NCBI RefSeq assembly: GCF_001484765.1
Contig: NZ_LLXO01000021.1
Span: 46,676-110,675 of the forward strand
Direction of reading: 5' to 3'
DNA: 64,000 nucleotides
Origin: Entomohabitans teleogrylli
GTDB lineage: Bacteria > Pseudomonadota > Gammaproteobacteria > Enterobacterales > Enterobacteriaceae
Of this stretch, positions 20,636 to 29,823 are shown one piece after another. Numbering within the stretch: the stretch's first letter is position 1; each line of letters opens with the position of its first letter. A program made the translations under genes and the position numbers. The notes below the pieces were generated by a model that searched no databases, was not told the DNA's origin, and saw only the letters and a program-made list of their open reading frames with translations.

Positions 20636-21064
20636 ATGGCCAGAACACGTGGTCGTGGGCGCCGCGATCTGAAGTCCGAAATTAATATCGTTCCGCTGCT
20701 GGACGTGCTGCTGGTGCTGTTGCTGATCTTTATGGCGACGGCGCCGATCATCACCCAGAGCGTGGAGGTCGATCTGCCGGACGCCACAGAATCCAAAACG
20801 GTCAGCACTAATGACGAGCCGCCGGTGATTATCGAAGTGTCCGGCGTCGGGCAGTACAGCGTAGTGGTTGAAAAGGATCGCCTTGACCAGTTGCCGCCGG
20901 AGCAAGTGATTGCCGAAGCGCAGCGGCGGCTACAGGCGAATCCGAAAGCGGTGTTCCTGATCGGCGGCGCTAAAGAAGTCCCTTACGATGAAATTATTAA
21001 GGCGTTGAATCTGTTGCACCAGGCCGGCGTCAAATCTGTAGGTTTGATGACGCAGCCCATCTGA
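20636..21064 (+). CDS. tolR: Tol-Pal system protein TolR
   Basis: A 142-residue protein with one N-terminal membrane helix (about 18-38) containing the essential proton-carrying Asp in INIVPLLDVLLVLLLIFM. The periplasmic ExbD/TolR domain follows and ends KSVGLMTQPI. TolR dimers sit inside the TolQ pentamer. The gene lies three bases downstream of tolQ. Family length is exact. Confidence 0.97.
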   Translation: MARTRGRGRRDLKSEINIVPLLDVLLVLLLIFMATAPIITQSVEVDLPDATESKTVSTNDEPPVIIEVSGVGQYSVVVEKDRLDQLPPEQVIAEAQRRLQANPKAVFLIGGAKEVPYDEIIKALNLLHQAGVKSVGLMTQPI

Positions 21065-21100
21065 CGACGGGTTTTGGGTCACTGTTTTTGGGAACCGAGA

Positions 21101-22342
21101 GTGTCAAAGGCAACCGAACAAAACGACAAGCTGAAACGCGCGATAATCATCTCCGTGGCGCTGCATATAGTGCTGATCGCGGTGTTGATCTGGAGTTCGT
21201 TTGACGAGCATATCGACACCAGCGCGGGCGGTGGGGGAGGTTCCTCCATTGACGCGGTGATGGTCGATCCCGGCGCCGTGGTTCAGCAGTACAATCGTCA
21301 ACAGCAGCAGCAGGCCAGCGCGCAGCGGGCTGCGGAGCAGCGCGAAAAGCAGGCGCAGCAGCAGGCGGAAGAGCTACAGCAGAAGCAGGCCGCTGAGCAG
21401 GCGCGACTGAAGCAACTGGAGAAAGAGCGTTTGCAGGCGCAGGAAGAGGCGCGTAAGCAGGCGGAAGCCGCAGCGAAACAGGCCCAGGAGCAGCAGAAGC
21501 AGGCTGAAGAAGCGGCGAAAGCGCTGGCGGACGCGAAAGCGAAGCTGGAAGCCCAGAAACAGGCTCAGGCTGAACTGGCAGCGAAAGCCGCGGCGGAGAA
21601 ACAGGCTCAGGAAGCGGCGGCGAAAGCGGCCGCACAAAAGAAAGCTCAGGAAGAGGCCGCGAAGGCGGCCGCCGATAAGAAAGCCCAGGAAGCGGCCGCG
21701 AAGGCCGCGGCCGATAAGAAAGCCCAGGAAGAGGCGGCGAAAAAGGCGCAGCAGGAGGCCGAGAAGAAAGCTGCTGCAGAAAAAGCGGCCGCTGAAAAAG
21801 CCGCTGCCGAGAAGGCCGCCGCCGCCAAAGCCGCTGCTGCTGAGAAAGCCGCCGCCGAAAAAGCCGCGGCGGAAAAGGCCGCTGCGGCGAAGGCTGCGGC
21901 AGCGAAAAAAGCGGCTGCTGCGAAAGCTGCCGCTGAGAAACAGGCCAGCGGCGTCGACGATTTGTTGGGCGATCTGAGTTCTGGTAAAAATGCGCCGAAA
22001 GGTTCGAATAGCGGCTCTGCCGGGGGCTCATCCCCCACAAAAGGGACTAAACCAGGTCAGGGGGGAGCTTCTCAGGCTGAGATTGCCTCCTATATCGGTC
22101 AGGTACAGGCAGCGATTAGAGGGCATCTTTACGACTGGGATACCTATAAAGGCAAGACGTGCACGATACGCGTTAACATAGCTCAGGACGGAACTTTGTT
22201 AAATGTTAAGGTTGAGGGTGGTGATCCGGCGTTTTGTCAACAAATGCAGTCGGCTACCAGTCGGATGTCGAAGTTTCCGAAACCGCCTTCTCAGGCGATT
22301 TATGAAACCTTTAAGAATGCGCCGCTGGACTTTAAACCCTAA
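21101..22342 (+). CDS. tolA: Tol-Pal system envelope-spanning protein TolA
   Basis: A 413-residue protein. Domain I is an N-terminal membrane anchor (about 14-34) with the SHLS-type motif region; domain II is a long Ala/Lys/Glu-rich helix (about 70-290) built from repeats such as AAEKAAAEKAAAEKAAAAKA; domain III is a C-terminal globular domain (about 320-413) ending PPSQAIYETFKNAPLDFKP. TolA links TolQR to Pal and TolB. I use the GTG at 21101, as in E. coli; an upstream ATG at 21074 adds nine residues. The repeated helix DNA is internally repetitive and prone to length change. Confidence 0.96.
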   Translation: MSKATEQNDKLKRAIIISVALHIVLIAVLIWSSFDEHIDTSAGGGGGSSIDAVMVDPGAVVQQYNRQQQQQASAQRAAEQREKQAQQQAEELQQKQAAEQARLKQLEKERLQAQEEARKQAEAAAKQAQEQQKQAEEAAKALADAKAKLEAQKQAQAELAAKAAAEKQAQEAAAKAAAQKKAQEEAAKAAADKKAQEAAAKAAADKKAQEEAAKKAQQEAEKKAAAEKAAAEKAAAEKAAAAKAAAAEKAAAEKAAAEKAAAAKAAAAKKAAAAKAAAEKQASGVDDLLGDLSSGKNAPKGSNSGSAGGSSPTKGTKPGQGGASQAEIASYIGQVQAAIRGHLYDWDTYKGKTCTIRVNIAQDGTLLNVKVEGGDPAFCQQMQSATSRMSKFPKPPSQAIYETFKNAPLDFKP

Positions 22343-22476
22343 TCGGGTTTACCTCACCACGTTGGGGTAAGCCGGGTCAGGTAAAGATTCCCGGGCGAGA
22401 TGTAGTTTTGGATATTTCAGTTTGTTAACATTCTGCTAAATTATCGTGGGCGTTTCGCCCGGATAAGGGAGATATG

Positions 22477-23769
22477 ATGAAGCAGGCATTACGAGTCGCA
22501 TTAAGTTTTCTGATGCTGTGGGCAGCAGTCCTGCACGCGGAAGTGCGCATTGAGATCACCCAGGGGGTGGATTCGGCGCGTCCAATCGGCGTTGCGCCGT
22601 TTAAGTGGGGCGGCCCGGGCGCCGCGCCGGAAGATGTTGGCGGTATTGTCGCGGCGGATTTACGCAACAGCGGTAAATTCAATCCCCTCGATCGCTCGCG
22701 CCTGCCGGAGCAGCCGGGATCGGCACAAGAAGTCCAGCCTGCCGCGTGGTCCGCGCTGGGCATTGACGCAGTGGTGGTCGGCCAGGTAGCGCCGAACGCC
22801 GACGGCAGTTACACCGTCTCTTACCAGTTGGTGGATACCGGCGGCGCGCCGGGTACTGTGCTGTCCCAGAACTCCTTTAAAGTGAACAAACAGTGGCTAC
22901 GCTACGCCGCGCATACCGCCAGCGATGAAGTTTTTGAAAAACTGACCGGTATTAAAGGCGCATTCCGTACCCGTATCGCTTATATTGTGCAAACCAATGG
23001 CGGCCAGTTCCCTTACGAACTGCGCGTGTCCGACTATGATGGCTACAACCAGTTTGTGGTGCACCGCTCATCTCAGCCGCTGATGTCGCCGGCCTGGTCG
23101 CCGGACGGCAGCAAACTGGCCTACGTGACCTTCGAAAGCGGTCGTTCGGCGCTGGTAGTGCAGACACTGGCGAACGGCGCAGTGCGTCAGATTGCTTCGT
23201 TCCCGCAGCACAACGGCGCCCCGGCGTTCTCGCCGGACGGTAGCAAACTGGCTTTCGCACTGTCGAAAACCGGCAGCCTGAACCTGTATGTAATGGATCT
23301 GGGCTCCGGCCAGATTCGCCAGGTGACCAATGGCCGCAGCAACAACACCGAACCAAGCTGGTTCCCGGACAGCCAGAATCTGGCCTTTACTTCCGACCAG
23401 GCCGGTCGTCCGCAGGTGTATAAAGTGAATGTCAACGGCGGCGCGCCGCAGCGTATTACCTGGGAAGGTTCGCAGAACCAGGACGCTGATGTGAGCACCG
23501 ATGGTAAGTTTATGGTGATGGTGAGCACCGCGGGCGGTTCTCAGCACATTGCCAGGCAGGATCTGGAAGCGGGTGGCGTACAAGTTCTGACGTCAACGTT
23601 CCTGGATGAAACGCCGAGTCTGGCACCAAATGGCACGATGGTTATCTACAGCTCTTCTCAGGGCATGGGATCCGTGCTGAATCTGGTTTCCACGGATGGG
23701 CGTTTCAAAGCGCGTCTTCCGGCAACTGATGGACAGGTTAAATTCCCTGCCTGGTCGCCGTATCTGTGA
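22477..23769 (+). CDS. tolB: Tol-Pal periplasmic protein TolB
   Basis: A 430-residue periplasmic protein. It has a Sec signal peptide ending at LHA (residues 1-21), an N-terminal alpha/beta domain, and a six-bladed beta-propeller from about residue 170, shown by repeats like [35 protein letters not shown] and [19 protein letters not shown]. TolB binds Pal and the TolA domain III. Two adjacent ATGs exist (22474, 22477); 22477 gives E. coli length and better spacing from AAGGGAG. Confidence 0.96.
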   Translation: MKQALRVALSFLMLWAAVLHAEVRIEITQGVDSARPIGVAPFKWGGPGAAPEDVGGIVAADLRNSGKFNPLDRSRLPEQPGSAQEVQPAAWSALGIDAVVVGQVAPNADGSYTVSYQLVDTGGAPGTVLSQNSFKVNKQWLRYAAHTASDEVFEKLTGIKGAFRTRIAYIVQTNGGQFPYELRVSDYDGYNQFVVHRSSQPLMSPAWSPDGSKLAYVTFESGRSALVVQTLANGAVRQIASFPQHNGAPAFSPDGSKLAFALSKTGSLNLYVMDLGSGQIRQVTNGRSNNTEPSWFPDSQNLAFTSDQAGRPQVYKVNVNGGAPQRITWEGSQNQDADVSTDGKFMVMVSTAGGSQHIARQDLEAGGVQVLTSTFLDETPSLAPNGTMVIYSSSQGMGSVLNLVSTDGRFKARLPATDGQVKFPAWSPYL

Positions 23770-23789
23770 TAATAAATATTGATTATTAA

Positions 23790-24323
<534 letters not shown>

Positions 24324-24332
24324 GAGAATCGC

Positions 24333-25118
24333 ATGATCAGTAACTTCAGATCTCATTTGTTGAGTCTGTCGTTACTGGTTGGCGTAGCGGCCCCCTGGGC
24401 CGCTAATGCCCAGGCGCCAATCAGTAGTGTCGGCTCAGGCTCGGTCGAAGACCGCGTCACTCAACTTGAGCGTATTTCCAATGCGCACAGCCAGCTTTTA
24501 ACCCAACTTCAGCAACAGCTCTCCGATAATCAGGCGGATATTGACTCCCTGCGTGGGCAAATTCAGGAAAATCAATATCAGCTTAATCAGATAGTCGAGC
24601 AGCAGAAACAGATTTTGCTGCAGATCGACAGTCTGAGTGGCGGCAGCGCGCAGCCTTCGCAGGGGGCGGCCACCGGTCAGCCAGCCGCCGGGGCGGCGGA
24701 TAGCGGTGCCAGCGCGGCGCCCGCTGCGCCAGTACAAAGCGGCGATGCCAATACTGACTACAATGCCGCTTTCGCGCTGGCGAAGGATGCTGCCCGCCAG
24801 GATGAAGCTATTGCGGCGTTTCAAAATTTTGTCAAAAAATATCCCGATTCCACTTATCAGCCGAACGCCAATTACTGGCTTGGGCAACTGAACTACAATA
24901 AGGGGAAAAAGGACGACGCAGCCTATTATTTCGCCTCGGTGGTGAAAAATTACCCGAAGTCGCCAAAGGCGTCCGACGCGATGTTTAAAGTCGGCGTGAT
25001 TATGCAGGATAAGGGTGACAGCGCTAAAGCGAAGGCTGTTTACCAGCAGGTAGTGGCCAAATATCCGGGCACCGATGGCGCTAAACAGGCGCAAAAACGC
25101 CTCAGCGCAATACAGTGA
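24333..25118 (+). CDS. cpoB: Cell division coordinator CpoB (YbgF)
   Basis: A 261-residue periplasmic protein. It has a signal peptide (to about residue 26, WAANA), an N-terminal trimerising coiled coil (VTQLERISNAHSQLLTQLQQQL, about 36-100), a low-complexity Ala/Gly/Gln linker (about 105-140) and TPR-like repeats (about 145-260, for example NANYWLGQLNYNKGKKDDAAYYF). In E. coli CpoB tunes PBP1B-LpoB activity with the Tol machine during constriction. It sits nine bases after pal. Confidence 0.96.
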   Translation: MISNFRSHLLSLSLLVGVAAPWAANAQAPISSVGSGSVEDRVTQLERISNAHSQLLTQLQQQLSDNQADIDSLRGQIQENQYQLNQIVEQQKQILLQIDSLSGGSAQPSQGAATGQPAAGAADSGASAAPAAPVQSGDANTDYNAAFALAKDAARQDEAIAAFQNFVKKYPDSTYQPNANYWLGQLNYNKGKKDDAAYYFASVVKNYPKSPKASDAMFKVGVIMQDKGDSAKAKAVYQQVVAKYPGTDGAKQAQKRLSAIQ

Positions 25119-25127
25119 TGACGGCCT

Positions 25128-25153
25128 GACCAGAAGTCGTCGTTTTTCTGGTC
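25128..25153 (+). terminator. Hairpin after cpoB, probable tol-pal end
   Basis: GACCAGAA at 25128-25135 pairs with TTCTGGTC at 25146-25153; the T-run is inside the loop side, so termination efficiency is uncertain. Confidence 0.5.
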
Positions 25154-25278
25154 TTGCCGCACGAATCATAAGCAGTTAAGCGCCTGGGTCGGAAATTTTT
25201 GTTGCGTCAGAATCTTAAATCAGTAATATATGCCGCCGTTGCCACGGGATAGTAAACAATACGTTGGCAGCAAAAAGT

Positions 25279-25354
25279 GGGTCGTTAGCTCAGTCGGTAG
25301 AGCAGTTGACTTTTAATCAATTGGTCGCAGGTTCGAATCCTGCACGACCCACCA
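25279..25354 (+). tRNA. tRNA-Lys (anticodon TTT), copy 1
   Basis: A 76-base gene including CCA. The acceptor arms GGGTCGT and ACGACCC pair; the anticodon loop CTTTTAA carries TTT, and the T-loop GTTCGAATC is standard. It is first of the Lys-Val-Lys-Lys-Lys array, at the place where E. coli carries its lysT-valT-lysW cluster. Confidence 0.98.
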
Positions 25355-25425
25355 TTCGCACAGAATGTTGGACAGAGTAACATGGTGAGGATAACGTTGC
25401 GTCAGCAGCGTGTCGGGGTAAGACG
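25355..25425 (+). repeat. tRNA spacer repeat, form 1
   Basis: The spacer after the first tRNA-Lys begins TTCGCACAGAATGTTGGACAG and includes GGATAACGTTGCGTCAGCA. It is a diverged copy of the spacers at 25668 and 25890, so the array grew by duplication of tRNA plus flank. Confidence 0.7.
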
Positions 25426-25511
25426 ACGGTCGAGCCGCTCTCACAAGCCAGCATGTCATGTGAAGTTTTCTTCTGTGGAAGTTCTCTTCAGCGAAGTTTG
25501 TAGTACGAAGT

Positions 25512-25587
25512 GGGTGATTAGCTCAGCCGGGAGAGCACCTCCCTTACAAGGAGGGGGTCGGCGGTTCGATCCCGTCATCACCCACCA
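25512..25587 (+). tRNA. tRNA-Val (anticodon TAC)
   Basis: A 76-base gene with CCA. Acceptor arm GGGTGAT/ATCACCC, anticodon loop CTTACAA with TAC, T-loop GTTCGATCC. It is four bases upstream of the second tRNA-Lys, so they are cotranscribed. Confidence 0.98.
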
Positions 25588-25591
25588 CTTC

Positions 25592-25667
25592 GGGTCGTTA
25601 GCTCAGTCGGTAGAGCAGTTGACTTTTAATCAATTGGTCGCAGGTTCGAATCCTGCACGACCCACCA
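25592..25667 (+). tRNA. tRNA-Lys (anticodon TTT), copy 2
   Basis: Identical over 76 bases to the first copy, including CCA and TTT anticodon. It lies four bases after tRNA-Val. Confidence 0.98.
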
Positions 25668-25760
25668 TTCTCACTGAATGTTGGACAGAGTAATATCGTG
25701 AAGGATAACGTTGCGTCAGCAACGGCCCAAAGGGCGAGCGAAAGCGAGTCATCCTGCACG
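25668..25760 (+). repeat. tRNA spacer repeat with tRNA-Lys 3' fragment, form 2
   Basis: The spacer contains CTGAATGTTGGACAGAGTAA, ATCGTGAAGGATAACGTTGC, GGCGAGCGAAAGCGAGTC, then ATCCTGCACG, which is the start of the tRNA-Lys 3' end. The same order recurs after the third tRNA-Lys. Confidence 0.8.
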
Positions 25761-25813
25761 AACAGCGTTCGAATGAAGTGATGTTGAGAGTTGTAACAGC
25801 AATACCCTGATAA

Positions 25814-25889
25814 GGGTCGTTAGCTCAGTCGGTAGAGCAGTTGACTTTTAATCAATTGGTCGCAGGTTCGAATCCTGCACGACCCACCA
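25814..25889 (+). tRNA. tRNA-Lys (anticodon TTT), copy 3
   Basis: Identical 76-base tRNA-Lys gene with encoded CCA; flanked on both sides by related spacer repeats. Confidence 0.98.
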
Positions 25890-25992
25890 TTCTTACTGAA
25901 TGTTGGACAGAGAAATATCGTGAAGGATAACGTTGCGTCAGCAACAGCCCGAAGGGCGAGCGAAAGCGAGTCATCCTGCACGACCCACCATT
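25890..25992 (+). repeat. tRNA spacer repeat with tRNA-Lys 3' fragment, form 3
   Basis: Near-copy of the 25668-25760 spacer, but here the tRNA-derived tail is complete: TCCTGCACGACCCACCA at 25974-25990 reproduces the last 17 bases of tRNA-Lys without the rest of the gene. Confidence 0.8.
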
Positions 25993-26042
25993 CCACAGAA
26001 TGTTGGTAAAACTACAGCCGCCAGGATATGCACACCCCATAT

Positions 26043-26118
26043 GGGTCGTTAGCTCAGTCGGTAGAGCAGTTGACTTTTAATCAATTGGTCGCAGGTTCGA
26101 ATCCTGCACGACCCACCA
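26043..26118 (+). tRNA. tRNA-Lys (anticodon TTT), copy 4
   Basis: The last of four identical tRNA-Lys genes, 76 bases with CCA. A strong terminator begins five bases downstream. Confidence 0.98.
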
Positions 26119-26275
26119 GTGTAAAAAGGCGCCCTAAAGGCGCCTTTTTGCTATCTACAATACTTAAAGATTCGAATCTGCAGCAGGTTCGGGTCGAACA
26201 AAGTGAGACAACGGAGCCGCTGGCGGCGACGGCCCGAAGGGCGAGCGTAAGCGAGTCATCCTGCACGACCCACCA
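26119..26275 (+). repeat. Tandem 157-bp repeat, unit A, ending in tRNA-Lys 3' end
   Basis: Unit A starts just after the fourth tRNA-Lys. It holds a terminator (26123-26149), then GATTCGAATCTGCAGCAGGTTCG, read in parts as a rearranged T-arm-like segment, then a GGGCGAGCGTAAGCGAGTC word, and closes with the tRNA-Lys tail at 26259-26275. It resembles the rtT repeats that follow E. coli tyrT in layout, not in sequence. Confidence 0.8.
26123..26149 (+). terminator. Terminator of the tRNA operon (first copy)
   Basis: GGCGCC at 26128-26133, loop CTAAA, GGCGCC at 26139-26144, then five T, preceded by five A. Confidence 0.9.
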
Positions 26276-26430
26276 GTGTAAAAGGCGCCCTAAAGGCGCC
26301 TTTTTGCTATCTACAATACTTAAAGATTCGAATCTGCAGCAGGTTCGAGCCGAACAAAGTGAGACAACGGAGCCGCTGGCGGCGACGGCCCGAAGGGCGA
26401 GCAAAGCGAGTCATCCTGCACGACCCACCA
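26276..26430 (+). repeat. Tandem 155-bp repeat, unit B
   Basis: Nearly identical to unit A, differing by a few bases (for example one A fewer before the terminator stem). It ends with the tRNA-Lys tail at 26414-26430. A decayed third unit follows to about 26540, in which the terminator stem is broken. Confidence 0.8.
26279..26305 (+). terminator. Terminator, second copy in unit B
   Basis: GGCGCC/GGCGCC stem (26284-26289, 26295-26300) with loop CTAAA and a five-T tail, duplicated with the repeat. Confidence 0.85.
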
Positions 26431-26709
26431 GGGTAGAAAGGAGACCTGCAAGGCGCCTTTTTGCTGCCTGCAATATTTAAAGACTCGACAAAATTGTCGG
26501 AAACAATGTTGCACAACGCGCAGCGTTAGCCCGCGGGGCGAGTCCCGGATGAGACGAATATTACGGCGGCAGGTTAAAATCGAATGAAGTGAACCATTCC
26601 GCACAGCCCGACATGGTCAAAAAGCCCTGCCAGAACGCATTTGCAGTCTGCCGCCTCCCTCACATCCAACAAAAATACCGCACGACATCGGGAGCGGAAT
26701 CGGCTATCT
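26431..26709. other. Decayed repeat and nadA upstream region
   Basis: The first 110 bases are a degraded third copy of the tandem unit (GGCGCCTTTTTGCTGCCTGCAATATTTAAAGA region). From about 26545 to 26709 no repeat or gene is seen. The nadA promoter must lie close to the NadR box that follows. Confidence 0.55.
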
Positions 26710-26727
26710 TGTTTAGCATATAAAACA
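26710..26727. promoter_or_regulatory. NadR operator upstream of nadA
   Basis: TGTTTA-N6-AAAACA matches the NadR box TGTTTA-N6-TAAACA with one mismatch. It is 74 bases before the nadA start, which fits NAD-dependent repression of nadA-pnuC as in Salmonella and E. coli. Confidence 0.75.
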
Positions 26728-26800
26728 TAACCACCCCTTAAATAGCGCTTAAAGCCATTAGTGGGGTCGGTAAGTTAAGTCAGAAAAACGAGACAGCGAT

Positions 26801-27862
26801 ATGAGCATGATGTTTGATCCCATGGCTACCGCCTATCCCTTCCCGCCGAAACCGGCACCGCTGCGGGCGGATGAAAAGCAGCATTACCGCGAAAAAATCA
26901 AACGCCTGCTGAAAGCGCGGGACGCGGTTATGGTTGCCCATTACTATACCGATCCGGAAATTCAGGCGCTGGCGGAAGAGACCGGCGGCTGCGTGGCGGA
27001 TTCGCTGGAAATGGCGCGTTTCGGCGCTAACCATCCGGCTTCCACGCTGCTGGTTGCCGGGGTGCGGTTTATGGGCGAGACGGCAAAAATCCTCAGCCCG
27101 GAAAAACGTATCCTGATGCCGACGCTGCAGGCCGAGTGCTCTCTCGATCTGGGATGCCCGGTTGATGAGTTCAGCGCTTTCTGCGATCAACATCCGGACA
27201 GAACGGTGGTGGTGTATGCGAATACTTCCGCCGCGGTGAAAGCGCGCGCCGACTGGGTGGTGACCTCCAGCATTGCTGTCGAACTGATAGAGCACCTTGA
27301 TAGCCTGGGAGAGAAAATTATCTGGGCGCCGGATCGCCATCTGGGCAGCTATGTACAGAAGCAGACCGGCGCTGACATTCTGTGCTGGCAGGGTGCCTGT
27401 ATCGTGCATGACGAATTTAAAACTCAGGCTTTGCAGCGTATGAAGGCGCTGTACCCGGATGCCGCGGTGCTGGTGCATCCGGAATCGCCGCAGTCGGTGG
27501 TTGATATGGCGGACGCCGTCGGTTCAACCAGCCAGTTGATTAGCGCTGCGAAAACACTGCCGCATCCGCAATTGATCGTCGCCACCGATCGCGGGATTTT
27601 TTACAAAATGCAGCAGGCCTGCCCGGATAAAGTTCTGCTGGAAGCGCCCACCGCCGGCGAGGGCGCCACTTGCCGCAGTTGCGCGCACTGCCCGTGGATG
27701 GCGATGAACGGCCTGAAAGCGATTTGCGAGGGGCTGGAACAGGGGGGGCAGTACCACGAGATACATGTTGATGAAAAATTGCGTAACGGCGCGCTGATTC
27801 CGCTTCATCGCATGCTGGAATTTGCTGCTACACTTCGCCTTTCTGTTAAAGGCAACGCGTAG
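26801..27862 (+). CDS. nadA: Quinolinate synthase NadA
   Basis: A 353-residue cytoplasmic enzyme, six longer than in E. coli. It condenses iminoaspartate with dihydroxyacetone phosphate to quinolinate in NAD biosynthesis. The [4Fe-4S] ligands are in [21 protein letters not shown] and [14 protein letters not shown]. The N terminus [21 protein letters not shown] is of the family type. It forms an operon with pnuC 18 bases downstream and has a NadR box upstream. The extra length is a tail (LRLSVKGNA). Confidence 0.97.
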   Translation: MSMMFDPMATAYPFPPKPAPLRADEKQHYREKIKRLLKARDAVMVAHYYTDPEIQALAEETGGCVADSLEMARFGANHPASTLLVAGVRFMGETAKILSPEKRILMPTLQAECSLDLGCPVDEFSAFCDQHPDRTVVVYANTSAAVKARADWVVTSSIAVELIEHLDSLGEKIIWAPDRHLGSYVQKQTGADILCWQGACIVHDEFKTQALQRMKALYPDAAVLVHPESPQSVVDMADAVGSTSQLISAAKTLPHPQLIVATDRGIFYKMQQACPDKVLLEAPTAGEGATCRSCAHCPWMAMNGLKAICEGLEQGGQYHEIHVDEKLRNGALIPLHRMLEFAATLRLSVKGNA

Positions 27863-27880
27863 ATACGCACCGGGGTTGAT

Positions 27881-28597
27881 ATGGATTTTTTGAGCACCCA
27901 AAATATTCTGGTTCACATTCCGCTGGGCGCCGGCGGTTACGATCTCTCATGGATTGAGGCCGTGGGTACCCTTGCCGGGCTCTTATGCATCTGGCTAGCC
28001 AGTCTGGAAAAAATCAGTAACTACGCCTTCGGGCTGATTAACGTGACGCTGTTCGCGATTATCTTCTTTCAGATCCAGCTGTATGCCAGCCTGCTGCTGC
28101 AACTGTTTTTCTTCGCCGCCAATATTTATGGCTGGTATGCCTGGTCGCGTCAGAACGATGACAGCCAGGTCGCGCTGAAGATTCGCTGGCTACCGGCGAA
28201 GAAAGCCTGCCTGTGGCTGGCTGCCAGCGTTATTGCCATTGCGCTGATGACGGTGTGGATCGATCCGGTGTTTGCCTTCCTGACCCGCGTTGCCGTGACG
28301 GCCATGCAGACGCTGGGAATTAACGTCGCCATGCCGGCGCTTGAGCCGGACGCATTTCCGTTCTGGGACTCCTCGATGATGGTGCTGTCCATCGTCGCGA
28401 TGATCCTGATGACCCGTAAATATGTGGAAAACTGGCTGCTGTGGACGGTGGTGAACATGATCAGCGTGGCGATTTTCGCCCGGCAGGGGGTTTATGCGAT
28501 GGCGGTCGAGTACCTGATTCTGTTGTTTATTGCCCTGAACGGAAGCCGCATGTGGATGCGCAGCGCCCGGGAGTCGGGTTCCCGGGCGTTTTCGTAG
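27881..28597 (+). CDS. pnuC: Nicotinamide riboside transporter PnuC
   Basis: A 238-residue inner-membrane protein with about seven to eight helices. Family motifs are YDLSWIEAVGTLAGLLCIWLA, NIYGWYAWSR and TRKYVENWLLW. PnuC carries nicotinamide riboside by facilitated diffusion; trapping by NadR kinase makes uptake directional. It is cotranscribed with nadA. The terminator overlaps its last codons, and zitB converges with a one-base gap. Confidence 0.96.
   Translation: MDFLSTQNILVHIPLGAGGYDLSWIEAVGTLAGLLCIWLASLEKISNYAFGLINVTLFAIIFFQIQLYASLLLQLFFFAANIYGWYAWSRQNDDSQVALKIRWLPAKKACLWLAASVIAIALMTVWIDPVFAFLTRVAVTAMQTLGINVAMPALEPDAFPFWDSSMMVLSIVAMILMTRKYVENWLLWTVVNMISVAIFARQGVYAMAVEYLILLFIALNGSRMWMRSARESGSRAFS
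28565..28592 (+). terminator. nadA-pnuC terminator inside the pnuC 3' end
   Basis: GCCCGGGA/TCCCGGGC stem with GTTTTCG following, entirely within the last ten codons of pnuC. It may act in both directions, because zitB ends at 28599 on the other strand. Confidence 0.75.
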
Positions 28598-28598
28598 C

Positions 28599-29525
28599 TC
28601 AATGGTGATGATGGGCATGCTCCGCCGCGTCGTGCTTTAGTTCGCAGTCCGCGCCGCAGCACGACTGGTACTCCATCTGCACCGTTGCGTGGGCTATCTG
28701 GTAATTGTGGGCAAGAAAATGGTGAATCCTCTCCAGTAACGCATCGTGATCGTGGGGAGGTATCACCTGGACATGCAGCGTCATCAGGGGTTTTTCGCCC
28801 ACCAGCCAGACATGGACATGATGTACATTGCGCACCTCCGGGATTTCCCGCGTCAGCGCCCGGGTCAGCAGCGCAATATCAATGGCCCCCGGAGCTCCCT
28901 CCAGTAGTTCATGGACGCTTTCGCGCATCAGGCGCCATGCGCTGCGCAGTACCAGGCAGGAAACCAGGACCGACAGGATCGGATCGATGGGCGTCCAGCC
29001 GGTGGCCAGAATCACCAGCGCCGCAACAATGGCGCCCACTGATCCCAGCAAATCCCCCATGACATGCAGCGCCGCCGCGCGCACATTGAGGTTTTTCTCT
29101 TCACTGCCGCGATGCAATATCCAGAAAGAGACGACATTGGCGAGCAATCCCGCCACGGCGACGGTCATCATCAGGCCGCCGGCAATGGGCTGCGGATTGC
29201 GAAAACGCAGCACGGCTTCCCAGACAATAAAGATGGTGATCATTACCAGGGCGATGGCGTTCACGAAGGCGGCGAGGGTGGTCAGCCTCAGCCAGCCAAA
29301 CGTGTGGCGATTGCTGGGAGGGCGACTGGCGAAGTGTACCGCCAGCAGGGCGACCAGCAGCGCCGCCGCGTCAGTCAGCATATGGCCGGCATCCGCCAGC
29401 AGCGCCAGCGAGCCGGACAGTAAGCCGCCGAGAACTTCCGCCACCATAAACAGCGCTGTAATGGTGAAAGCAATCAGCAGGCGGCGGGCGTTACCGTCTG
29501 ACGGGCTGTCGTGTTGGTGAGACAT
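28599..29525 (-). CDS. zitB: Zinc exporter ZitB (cation diffusion facilitator)
   Basis: A 308-residue inner-membrane CDF antiporter that exports Zn2+ in exchange for protons. Six membrane helices are apparent. The metal site HxxxD of helix II is in [16 protein letters not shown] and that of helix V in [15 protein letters not shown]. The cytoplasmic domain spans about residues 210-290. Both ends are His-rich (MSHQHD and EHAHHHH), typical for zinc sensing. I chose 29525 as start; an upstream in-frame start at 29672 adds an unrelated 49 residues. Confidence 0.96.
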   Translation of the reverse strand: MSHQHDSPSDGNARRLLIAFTITALFMVAEVLGGLLSGSLALLADAGHMLTDAAALLVALLAVHFASRPPSNRHTFGWLRLTTLAAFVNAIALVMITIFIVWEAVLRFRNPQPIAGGLMMTVAVAGLLANVVSFWILHRGSEEKNLNVRAAALHVMGDLLGSVGAIVAALVILATGWTPIDPILSVLVSCLVLRSAWRLMRESVHELLEGAPGAIDIALLTRALTREIPEVRNVHHVHVWLVGEKPLMTLHVQVIPPHDHDALLERIHHFLAHNYQIAHATVQMEYQSCCGADCELKHDAAEHAHHHH

Positions 29526-29691
29526 AGAGCTGTTTCCTGTCCGCAATGCAAGATTATTCATTGTTATAACACAAGACTGGCAATCTGCATTTTCGCAAAG
29601 GACACTGTGGGGGCGTAGAAACAAATCAGAACCCGCTAAAACGAGGCCAAAACTCCCGGAGAGTGACGACACGCCTCATTTCATTGCCGGT

Positions 29692-29798
29692 TTTGCCGGT
29701 ATCACCCGATAAAAAATAAGCAAAATCAATCTATTGATTTTCGGCTAATAACCACAGAGGAGGAAAACCACGTTTTTCCTCCTCTGTCAGTAGCCTGA
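29692..29798 (+). repeat. Dispersed hairpin-bearing repeat, copy 1
   Basis: About 107 bases resembling 46759-46867, in the same orientation. Shared parts in order are TTTGCCGG, TCACYCGATAAAAAA, TATTGATTTTCG, TGATAACCACA or its close variant, then a large hairpin AGAGGAGGAAAA/TTTTTCCTCCTCT (about 29755-29786) and TCAGTAGCCTGA. Identity is roughly 80% by eye. It sits between zitB and ybgS, and its right end touches a GGGAGC/GCTCCC hairpin at 29799-29814. Confidence 0.75.
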
Positions 29799-29823
29799 GG
29801 GAGCAGAAGCTCCCTGAGAGGAT

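Noticed and set aside
26028..26480. A 150-codon frame across the last tRNA-Lys and tandem repeats
   Set aside because: It reads through the tRNA-Lys gene; the GSNPARPT-type peptide is the known artefact of translating tRNA, and the repeat is explained as tRNA-derived DNA.
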